Source of the DNA: an uncultured Clostridium sp.
Lineage (GTDB): Bacteria; Bacillota_A; Clostridia; Lachnospirales; Lachnospiraceae
Reading direction: 5' to 3'
DNA: 5,130 nt
Assembly: GCA_900556965.1 (NCBI GenBank)
Contig: USQV01000091.1
Location: 1 to 5,130, forward strand
Shown here: positions 1 to 5,130 of the stretch, piece after piece
Numbering within the stretch: the first letter of the stretch is position 1
Layout of the letters: every line of letters begins with the position of its first letter
Translations under genes and position numbers: made by a program
The notes under the pieces: generated by a model
Database searches by the model: none
Told to the model about the DNA's origin: nothing
The model's input: only the letters and a program-made list of their open reading frames with translations

Positions 1-1
1 T

Positions 2-28
2 CCAAAGGAGCAGGGGGTGCAGGAGTGA
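2..28 (+). CDS. Possible 3' end of an upstream operon gene (partial)
   Basis: Reading from base 2 gives the tail PKEQGVQE followed by TGA at 26-28. That stop overlaps the GTG start of the next gene by 4 bases (GTGA). The next junction in the operon has the same arrangement, which is why this frame is preferred, although the other two forward frames are also open to the window edge. Too little is present to identify the protein. Genes for cstA-type transporters are often beside LytS/LytTR two-component systems (as with BtsS/BtsR and BtsT in E. coli), so a response-regulator tail is a reasonable guess, but nothing in these eight residues proves it. Confidence 0.4.
   Translation, partial: PKEQGVQE
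12..18 (+). promoter_or_regulatory. Ribosome binding site for the 189-residue gene
   Basis: AGGGGGT differs from the AGGAGGT consensus at one base, which still allows a G:U wobble with the 16S rRNA tail. It lies 6 bases before the GTG at 25. A second purine block, AAAGGAG at 4-10, is 14 bases away and less well placed. The site supports GTG-25 as the start even though the frame is open to the window edge. Confidence 0.55.
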
Positions 29-594
29 CAGCAGAAGAATATTACAACAGGCTAATTCCGTATTACAGAGCTTATTACGACATAGAAGAACCATACATCT
101 TATGTGATACGGAATGCCTCGCCCACGGTCATTTCTTTTCCCATAATGAAAAGTACGTTCTATCCAGAGAAGCCAGACTCTGGGAAAGCAACAATTTTGA
201 ACATGTATTTTTTATTCGGAAAGAGAGTTTGGAGTCAGAGGATCTTGCAAAGATGGATCGGATGATAAAGGAACATGTGGAACCTGTTATGGTTAGAAAC
301 GGAAGAAAATATCCCGAGAAGGATCACATGTATACTTATATCACCTTTGTTTTCTTTTGCGGATCTCCTCTGGAAAAAGAAATTATTAAACGCATAAAAA
401 AATATCATTTTGCGCGTAATTATCTGTTTAGCTTCCGCGGCTTTTGTGAAGTGAAGGTGGCCGTCGTCGATGTGAGCGGAGAAAAGCTCTATACGAACCG
501 ATCCGGCGCATCCTTAAAAAAGCTTTATAAAAAGCTGTTTCGTGAAACGAACAGGTCATTACGGAAAGAAGAAAGAGGAGGCGTTTCATTTTGA
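25..594 (+). CDS. Unrecognised 189-residue soluble protein, coupled to cstA
   Basis: I do not recognise the family. The GTG start is chosen from the Shine-Dalgarno-like site at 12-18 and the 4-base overlap with an upstream stop. The next in-frame Met is only at residue 77, far into the protein. The product has no signal peptide and no membrane segment. It is rich in aromatic residues (about 15 Tyr and 14 Phe), with three Tyr-Tyr pairs in the first 18 residues. A likely beta strand lies at about 103-113 (YTYITFVFF), followed by a basic helix at about 116-128 and another strand at about 142-150 (EVKVAVVDV). The tail from about 164 is strongly basic. This suggests a compact cytosolic alpha/beta fold. 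Its stop overlaps the cstA start by 4 bases, so the two are probably made together. It might be an accessory or regulatory partner of the transporter, but that is inferred from position only. It is not the short DUF466 protein (YbdD/YjiX) that accompanies cstA in E. coli. Confidence 0.85.
   Translation: MTAEEYYNRLIPYYRAYYDIEEPYILCDTECLAHGHFFSHNEKYVLSREARLWESNNFEHVFFIRKESLESEDLAKMDRMIKEHVEPVMVRNGRKYPEKDHMYTYITFVFFCGSPLEKEIIKRIKKYHFARNYLFSFRGFCEVKVAVVDVSGEKLYTNRSGASLKKLYKKLFRETNRSLRKEERGGVSF
576..581 (+). promoter_or_regulatory. Ribosome binding site for cstA
   Basis: A perfect AGGAGG sits 9 bases before the TTG at 591, inside the end of the preceding gene. It decides the start in favour of the rare TTG codon. 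The first in-frame ATG is about 42 codons later and would remove the first membrane segment. Confidence 0.85.
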
Positions 595-2288
595 GTGGTT
601 TAGTAATTCTTGTTGTATCTATCGTTTGCTTCCTTGCTGCGTATGTTACGTATGGTTCCTGGCTTGCCAAGCAGTGGGGGATCGACCCGTCCAGAGAAAC
701 ACCGGCACATACGATGGAAGATGGCGTAGACTACATTCCGGCGAAGTCCCCGGTGCTTCTCGGTCATCATTTTGCATCGATCGCGGGTGCAGGCCCGATC
801 AACGGCCCGATCCAGGCTGCCGTATTCGGATGGGTTCCGGTACTTTTATGGATCATCATCGGAGGTATCTTCTTCGGTGCGGTTCAGGATTATTCATCCA
901 TCGTTGTTTCTATCCGTCATGGCGGAAAATCTCTGGGAGAGGTTCTGGAGGAAAATGTAGGGCATAAATGCAAGGTTTTATTTACCGTATTTGCATGGCT
1001 GGTATTATTACTTGTCATTGCAGCATTTGCAGACATCGTTGCGGGCACCTTTGCCGGATATACGATCGTAGACGGACAGAAGGTCTTTAATCAGGCAAAC
1101 GGATCGGTGGCAACCGCTTCCATGCTGTTTATCCCTCTTGCGATCCTGTTTGGCTTCATGGTATACAGAAAGAATGCTCCGTTGATCGTTTCAACAGTAG
1201 TCGGTGTTATTCTTCTTGCAGTCTGTATTGCAGTCGGATTAAAATTCCCGATCTACCTTAGTAAGAATATATGGCTGATCTTTGTTTTCGTGTATATTAT
1301 CATCGCCTCCGTAACTCCGGTCTGGATCCTGCTGCAGCCGCGTGATTACTTAAACAGCTTTTTGCTTTATTTTATGATCATCGCAGCAACAATCGGTATC
1401 ATCGGAACAAACCCGACGGTGGAGCTTCAGCCGGTAACAAGCTGGAAGTTAGAAAACGGTCAGACGATCTTTCCGTATCTGTTTATTACTGTAGCATGCG
1501 GCGCCATCTCCGGCTTCCACAGCCTGATCGGTTCCGGTACGACTTCAAAGCAGTTAAATAATGAAAAGGATGCAAAGCTCATCGGCTACGGCGGAATGCT
1601 TATTGAGTGCTTCCTCGCAGTCATTGCCCTGATCGCCGTCGGCTCACTGTGTGCAGACGGTCAGTACGCAAAGATCGGCACACCGCCTGTTGTTTTTGCA
1701 ACAGCAGTTAAGCAGTTCTTCATGAACTTAGGCTTTGGTGAGGCAGCCGGAAACACAACCTACACCGTCGTTTCTCTTGCAATCTCCGCATTTGCGCTGA
1801 CATCCCTTGATACGGGTACAAGACTCGGACGCTTTATGTTCCAAGAACTTTTTGCAGCCCCCGCAGGAAAAGAGCCGACAGCGCTTCAGAAGCCGCTTTC
1901 CAATATGTATGTGGCTACGATCATTACCGTTGTCCTCGGCGGAGTTTTCTGCATTGGCGGATACGCAAATATCTGGCCGTTATTTGGCGCCTGCAACCAG
2001 CTGGTTGCCGTGCCGTGCTTCCTCGGAGTATCCGTATGGCTGGCAAGAAAGGGAAGAAACAACAAGATGCTGTATTTCCCGATGTTCTTTATGCTCTGTG
2101 CCTGCTTATCCTCTCTGGTACTTTCCTTTAAGGGAAACTTGATGAAATTCGCAGCAGGAACAGCCAGCATCATGAAGGAAGGCCTCCAGTGTGTCATCAT
2201 CGTTCCGATCTTCGTGCTTGCTATTATTCTTGTCATTGACGGACTTAAGGTTCTCACCTCTGTTGAGAAGGAGAGAAAGAACAAATAA
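591..2288 (+). CDS. cstA: CstA/BtsT-family carbon starvation transporter
   Basis: This is an inner-membrane secondary transporter of the carbon-starvation family (CstA, Pfam CstA). E. coli BtsT is a pyruvate/H+ symporter, and CstA is linked to pyruvate and peptide uptake; the substrate here is not shown by the sequence. Family motifs are all present: HHFASIAGAGPINGP at residues 59-73, VQDYSS at 98-103, LLQPRDYLNSF at 247-257, SGFHSLIGSGTTSKQ at 307-321, LDTGTRLGRFMFQE at 406-419 and IWPLFGACNQLVA at 461-473. By eye there are about a dozen or more hydrophobic segments, the first at residues 3-20 and the last at about 535-552, ending in a short basic cytoplasmic tail. The 565 residues fit Gram-positive members; E. 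coli CstA is about 700. The start is TTG, overlapping the upstream TGA by 4 bases and preceded by a perfect AGGAGG. The frame is intact. It is the last gene of its operon, since a promoter follows in the next gap. Confidence 0.95.
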   Translation: MSGLVILVVSIVCFLAAYVTYGSWLAKQWGIDPSRETPAHTMEDGVDYIPAKSPVLLGHHFASIAGAGPINGPIQAAVFGWVPVLLWIIIGGIFFGAVQDYSSIVVSIRHGGKSLGEVLEENVGHKCKVLFTVFAWLVLLLVIAAFADIVAGTFAGYTIVDGQKVFNQANGSVATASMLFIPLAILFGFMVYRKNAPLIVSTVVGVILLAVCIAVGLKFPIYLSKNIWLIFVFVYIIIASVTPVWILLQPRDYLNSFLLYFMIIAATIGIIGTNPTVELQPVTSWKLENGQTIFPYLFITVACGAISGFHSLIGSGTTSKQLNNEKDAKLIGYGGMLIECFLAVIALIAVGSLCADGQYAKIGTPPVVFATAVKQFFMNLGFGEAAGNTTYTVVSLAISAFALTSLDTGTRLGRFMFQELFAAPAGKEPTALQKPLSNMYVATIITVVLGGVFCIGGYANIWPLFGACNQLVAVPCFLGVSVWLARKGRNNKMLYFPMFFMLCACLSSLVLSFKGNLMKFAAGTASIMKEGLQCVIIVPIFVLAIILVIDGLKVLTSVEKERKNK

Positions 2289-2331
2289 CAAATTGCTGAT
2301 AGAAAAAGTTATCAAAATACAACGAAATATC

Positions 2332-2359
2332 TTGCAATTATTGAAAAATAATATATAAT
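2332..2359 (+). promoter_or_regulatory. Predicted sigma-A promoter for the kinase-like gene
   Basis: TTGCAA (2332-2337) and a perfect TATAAT (2354-2359) are separated by 16 bases, in very AT-rich DNA. Transcription would start near 2366, giving a leader of about 40 bases before the ATG at 2408. The rest of the 119-base gap after cstA holds no clear intrinsic terminator, so some read-through from cstA is possible. Confidence 0.65.
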
Positions 2360-2391
2360 ATAAACATAAAGACGTACAATTTGGCCGAAGG

Positions 2392-2398
2392 AAAGGAG
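2392..2398 (+). promoter_or_regulatory. Ribosome binding site deciding the kinase-like start
   Basis: AAAGGAG lies 9 bases before the ATG at 2408. It is downstream of an in-frame TTG at 2381, which begins the longest open frame but has no Shine-Dalgarno site of its own. The ATG is therefore the real start. Confidence 0.85.
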
Positions 2399-2407
2399 CT
2401 GTATAAT

Positions 2408-3043
2408 ATGAGTGATAATTTAATCATTACCATTGGCCGTGAATGTGGCAGCGGAGGCAGACATATCGGGCAGAAGCTGGCAGAAGGCTTAGGGATCAAA
2501 TGCTATGATAAGGAGCTCTTAAACCTCGCGGCTAAAAAGAGCGGACTGTGCAGAGAGTTATTTGAAACCCATGATGAAAAACCGACCAGCAGCTTTTTAT
2601 ATTCACTGGTTATGGATACTTATTCCGTAGGATATTCTAATTCCGCATATATGGATATGCCGATCAACCACAAGATCTTTCTCGCCCAGTTTGATACGAT
2701 CAAGCAGCTGGCAACAGAAGAATCCTGTGTGATCATCGGAAGATGTGCAGATTATGCGCTGGCAGAATTTCCGAATGTTGTTACCGTATTTATAACAGCA
2801 GATGAGGATGTTAAGTTAAAAACACTGATGGAACGCTATCAGGTGAGTGAGTCTCAGGCAAAGGATATCATGATCAAGACGGATAAAAAGAGAGCCAGTT
2901 ACTATAACTATTATTCCAGCAAGCGCTGGGGTGATTCTAAGAGCTATGACCTTTGCATCAACAGCAGCAAGGTCGGTATGGATGGCGCGATCCGTATAAT
3001 CAAGGCTTTTGCAGAGGAAAAGCAGGCCTACAGAAAAAAATAA
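2408..3043 (+). CDS. Cytidylate kinase-like family protein
   Basis: A 211-residue cytosolic protein resembling the cytidylate-kinase-like family (Pfam Cytidylate_kin2), a P-loop nucleoside/nucleotide kinase relative frequent in Clostridia. An N-terminal beta strand (LIITI) leads into GRECGSGGRHIG at residues 10-21, the family's version of the phosphate-binding loop. The Walker-A Lys expected after GSG is replaced by Gly-17, with Arg-18 next. YDKELL at 33-38 matches the segment after the first helix. VIIGRCADYAL at 108-118 is the second strand and motif. KKRASYYNYYSSKRWGD at 160-176 and YDLCINSSKVG at 180-190 are typical C-terminal lid and strand motifs. The true start is ATG-2408, giving MSDNLIITIG; the TTG at 2381 would add nine unlikely residues. 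The gene has its own promoter and shares a terminator with glmS. The substrate is unknown, and real CMP kinase activity should not be assumed. Confidence 0.9.
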   Translation: MSDNLIITIGRECGSGGRHIGQKLAEGLGIKCYDKELLNLAAKKSGLCRELFETHDEKPTSSFLYSLVMDTYSVGYSNSAYMDMPINHKIFLAQFDTIKQLATEESCVIIGRCADYALAEFPNVVTVFITADEDVKLKTLMERYQVSESQAKDIMIKTDKKRASYYNYYSSKRWGDSKSYDLCINSSKVGMDGAIRIIKAFAEEKQAYRKK

Positions 3044-3080
3044 CAAGTAATCAGAAGTAAAACATAACGCAATAAAAAAT

Positions 3081-3125
3081 ACCCCGGTTTCGGAATACGT
3101 AAATAACAGTATCCGGATCCGGGGT
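3081..3125. terminator. Bidirectional intrinsic terminator between kinase-like gene and glmS
   Basis: ACCCCGG at 3081-3087 pairs with CCGGGGT at 3119-3125. After one T:T mismatch (3088/3118) the stem continues through 3089-3098 with 3109-3117, with one bulged A and one G:U pair, leaving a loop of about 10 bases. On the plus strand the stem is followed by a T-rich run (ATTTATTTCTTTATT, from 3127). On the minus strand it is followed by ATTTTTTATT (complement of 3071-3080). The flanking A and T tracts let one hairpin end both convergent transcripts. The minus-strand tract, serving glmS, is the better U run. Confidence 0.9.
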
Positions 3126-3136
3126 CATTTATTTCT

Positions 3137-4954
3137 TTATTCTACGGTAACAGATTTTGCAAGGTTTCTGGGCTGATCTACATCAAGTCCCTTCTGAACA
3201 GATGCATAGTAAGCGATCAGCTGGAGCACGACTGCGATCGGGAATACTGTAAAGCGGTCGTCCATATCCGGGATCCGGATAAGCTCATCATAAATTCCGT
3301 CATCGATGGAGGCATTTTCGGCTGCAAGAAGGATGACGTAGGCACCTCTTGCCTTTACCTCACGGATATTTGACATCGTCTTGGCAAATATCTTTTTTTG
3401 TGTAGCGATGGCGATGACCGGAACGTGATCGGTGATCAGTGCGATCGTACCGTGCTTAAGCTCTCCGGCGGCGTATGCCTCTGCATGGATATAGGAGATC
3501 TCCTTTAACTTGAGGGCTCCTTCGAGAGAAAAAGCATAGTCCATACCGCGGCCGATAAAGAAGGCGTCCGGGCTGTTGATGATGTGGGTTACGATACGGC
3601 TGATATGCTCCTTATCGCGGATCATCGCGTCCATTGCAGAGGAGCAGTTTAAAAGGTCATTGACAAATTCCTGAGCCTTTTCTTTGTCGTATACACCACG
3701 AACCAGCGCCATTTTGCAGAACAGAAGATAAAGAGCGGCGATCTGAACGGTATAGGCTTTTGTGCTGGCAACGGCGATCTCCGGGCCGCCGTGGGTATAG
3801 ATAACGTAATCGCTTTCTCTGGCGATCGTTGATCCCTTTACATTTACGATAGAGATAACGGGGGAGCCGTTGTCTCTTGCAAGACGAAGCGCTGCGAGGG
3901 TATCGATGGTTTCACCGGACTGAGAGATCACGATCGTGAGGGTGGAGGAGTCGATAAAGGGTTCCTCATAGCGGAACTCGGAGGCGATGGAAACCGTGAC
4001 CGGGATCCGAAGCTCCGGCTCGATCAGAGCTCTCGCTACCATTCCTGCATGCATAGCCGTACCGCAGGCAATAATACGGATCGAACTGATGTTTTTAAGA
4101 ATCTCATCCGGGATCTTTTCGTCGGTAAAGTCCGGGAGTCCTCTTGTCAGGCGGGGAAGGAGAGTGTTTTTAAATACCTCCGGCTGTTCATGGATCTCCT
4201 TTAACATAAAGTGAGGATATCCATTCTTCATGGCGGCATCTACATTCCAGGAGGCCTCAAGGATCTCCGGCTGTTCCTTATCGCCGTTTAAGCTGTAGAG
4301 AACGGCAGCGTAGGCCGTGAGCTTTACGATCTTTTCCTCCGGAACGACAAAGTATTTCTTCGAGTAGGGAAGGAGAGCGGTAAGGTCTGAGGCGATCATA
4401 GAGCCTGAACCGGTATGGGCAGCAACCAGCGGGCTGACATTACGTACCGCATAGATCTCGCCCGGACGGTCCTCAAACATAATACAGAAGGCGTAAGAGC
4501 CCTCGAGCTGGCTTAAAAGCTCACGGATCGCCGTTAATGGATCTCCGCTGTAGATCTCGTTGAGTACAGCGGCGGCTACCTCTGTATCTGTCTGGGATCT
4601 CAGCTTGTTTTCCAGATGATAGCGGGCAGTGAGCTGGTGGTAGTTTTCAATGATCCCGTTGTGGATCATAGTGATGCGGCCCACGATATGCGGATGGGTA
4701 TTTTCGCCGGTGACGCCGCCGTGGGTAGCCCAGCGGGTATGCCCGATCCCACAGTGGGATACGATGGGGGATTCCTCGCAGATCTTTCTTAATGCGGCAA
4801 CCTTGCCGATCGTCTTTATAAAATGTACCTTCGAGCTCTCATCAAAAAGAGCGATCCCGGCACTGTCATAGCCTCTGTATTCCAGCTGGGAAAGTCCGTT
4901 AAGAAGGAGCTTTTCCGCATCCAAAGGACCGCAATATCCGATAATTCCACACAT
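3137..4954 (-). CDS. glmS: Glutamine--fructose-6-phosphate aminotransferase (isomerizing)
   Basis: GlmS converts fructose-6-phosphate and glutamine to glucosamine-6-phosphate and glutamate, the first committed step to UDP-GlcNAc for peptidoglycan; it is cytosolic. From ATG-4954 it has 605 residues, close to the usual 600-610. Residues 1-240 are the class II glutaminase domain: MCGIIGY with nucleophile Cys-2, YRGYDSAG at 26-33, HTRWATHGG at 72-80, HNGIIENY at 98-105 and TDTE at 122-125. Two SIS sugar-isomerase domains follow: ACGTAMHAG (296-304), ISQSGETIDTLAA (343-355), ASTKAYT (396-402) and GRGMDYAFSLEGALKLKEIS (468-487). Isomerase residues equivalent to E. coli Lys-485, Glu-488, His-504 and Lys-603 appear at 482, 485, 501 and 600. 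The end, DVDQPRNLAKSVTVE, is canonical. An ATG two codons upstream (4960) would give MTMCGI and bury the catalytic Cys, so 4954 is preferred. It forms a single-gene unit with its own promoter and terminator. Confidence 0.97.
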   Translation of the reverse strand: MCGIIGYCGPLDAEKLLLNGLSQLEYRGYDSAGIALFDESSKVHFIKTIGKVAALRKICEESPIVSHCGIGHTRWATHGGVTGENTHPHIVGRITMIHNGIIENYHQLTARYHLENKLRSQTDTEVAAAVLNEIYSGDPLTAIRELLSQLEGSYAFCIMFEDRPGEIYAVRNVSPLVAAHTGSGSMIASDLTALLPYSKKYFVVPEEKIVKLTAYAAVLYSLNGDKEQPEILEASWNVDAAMKNGYPHFMLKEIHEQPEVFKNTLLPRLTRGLPDFTDEKIPDEILKNISSIRIIACGTAMHAGMVARALIEPELRIPVTVSIASEFRYEEPFIDSSTLTIVISQSGETIDTLAALRLARDNGSPVISIVNVKGSTIARESDYVIYTHGGPEIAVASTKAYTVQIAALYLLFCKMALVRGVYDKEKAQEFVNDLLNCSSAMDAMIRDKEHISRIVTHIINSPDAFFIGRGMDYAFSLEGALKLKEISYIHAEAYAAGELKHGTIALITDHVPVIAIATQKKIFAKTMSNIREVKARGAYVILLAAENASIDDGIYDELIRIPDMDDRFTVFPIAVVLQLIAYYASVQKGLDVDQPRNLAKSVTVE

Positions 4955-4964
4955 AGTCATTCAT

Positions 4965-4968
4965 CTCC
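4965..4968 (-). promoter_or_regulatory. Ribosome binding site deciding the glmS start
   Basis: GGAG, read on the minus strand within CTGGAGATGA, lies 10 bases before ATG-4954 but only 4 before ATG-4960. The spacing favours the inner ATG, which also places the catalytic Cys directly after the removable Met. Confidence 0.75.
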
Positions 4969-4999
4969 AGTTTTTAATTATTTTTATAATGTATAGTAT

Positions 5000-5028
5000 A
5001 TTTCGGCTTACTCAGCCATTCCTGAAAT
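5000..5028 (-). other. Bulged hairpin in the glmS mRNA leader
   Basis: Read as glmS RNA, AUUUC (5028-5024) pairs with GAAAU (5004-5000), and GGCU (5017-5014) pairs with AGCC (5008-5005). That gives 9 base pairs interrupted by a six-base bulge, AGGAAU (5023-5018), on the 5' side, with loop GAGUA. There is no U run after it, so it is not a terminator. It sits about 26 bases downstream of the predicted start site and 30 bases upstream of the Shine-Dalgarno site. A regulatory role is possible but unproven; it does not resemble the glmS ribozyme core. Confidence 0.4.
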
Positions 5029-5060
5029 CTGTTTTTTGTTTGTTCAAGAATACTCACTAT

Positions 5061-5089
5061 ATCATAATATTTTTGTCGTGCAAAGTCAA
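5061..5089 (-). promoter_or_regulatory. Predicted sigma-A promoter for glmS
   Basis: On the minus strand TTGACT (5089-5084) and TATGAT (5066-5061) are separated by exactly 17 bases, close to the sigma-A ideal. Just upstream, 5101-5118 is nearly pure A/T and could act as an UP element. Transcription would start near 5054, giving a leader of about 100 bases to ATG-4954. Confidence 0.75.
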
Positions 5090-5130
5090 CGCTATGATCG
5101 TTTAATAAAAAAATTAAGAGATTCGTAAAA

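Noticed and set aside
542..967. Plus-strand open frame of about 140 codons across the 189-residue gene and cstA
   Set aside because: It is out of frame with two genes that have good ribosome binding sites and, for cstA, clear family motifs. Its translation is Arg/Cys-rich and low in structure, typical of a shadow.
1886..2284. Minus-strand open frame of about 130 codons inside cstA
   Set aside because: It lies opposite a highly conserved transporter gene, has no ribosome binding site or recognisable motif, and is best explained as a shadow frame.
2291..2339. Nested weak inverted repeats after cstA (TGATAG/TTATCA within AATTGC/GCAATT)
   Set aside because: The stems are short and AT-rich, no U run follows, and the outer arm overlaps the -35 box of the next gene. 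It is not a convincing terminator or operator.
3987..4214. Plus-strand open frames inside glmS (also 4650-4871)
   Set aside because: They are antisense to well-conserved glmS domains and have no promoter or binding site support.
4977..4990. ATTAT/ATAAT hairpin just before the glmS ribosome binding site
   Set aside because: It is a five-pair, all-AT stem in AT-rich DNA, easily formed by chance and too weak to matter.
5061..5098. Inverted repeat ATCATA/TATGAT spanning the glmS promoter with arms about three helical turns apart
   Set aside because: One arm is simply the -10 box, and a six-base match at this distance is expected by chance.

Overview
The window looks like ordinary chromosome from a low-to-mid G+C Firmicute, most likely a Clostridia/Lachnospiraceae-type gut anaerobe. 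This rests on the protein family mix (Gram-positive CstA, a cytidylate-kinase-like protein of the kind common in Clostridia, Firmicute-style GlmS), strong purine-rich Shine-Dalgarno sites, and free use of GTG and TTG starts. The taxonomic call is an inference from family resemblance, not from a search. No mobile element, tRNA, rRNA, CRISPR array or long repeat is visible.

Layout: there are three transcription units. Unit 1 (plus strand, 1-2288) is the 3' end of an operon. The probable last codons of an upstream gene (stop at 26-28) overlap the GTG start of an unrecognised 189-residue soluble protein (25-594). The stop of that gene overlaps in turn the TTG start of a CstA/BtsT-family carbon-starvation transporter (591-2288). 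Both junctions are 4-bp overlaps of the form NTGA, so the genes are probably translationally coupled. Unit 2 (plus strand, promoter near 2332-2359) is a single gene for a cytidylate-kinase-like protein (2408-3043). Unit 3 (minus strand, promoter near 5061-5089) is glmS (3137-4954), glucosamine-6-phosphate synthase. Units 2 and 3 converge on one shared GC-rich hairpin (3081-3125) with U-rich tracts on both sides, a bidirectional terminator.

Functionally the units look independent. CstA imports pyruvate or peptides during nutrient limitation. In other bacteria its genes are controlled by LytS/LytTR two-component systems, so the truncated upstream gene could be such a regulator, but only its last few codons are present. 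GlmS makes glucosamine-6-phosphate for peptidoglycan. The kinase-like protein has no established substrate.

No clearly new multi-gene system is present. The points most worth a second look are the unknown gene coupled to cstA, the short glmS leader that has no recognisable glmS ribozyme but does carry a bulged hairpin, and two genes whose longest open frame overstates the true start.
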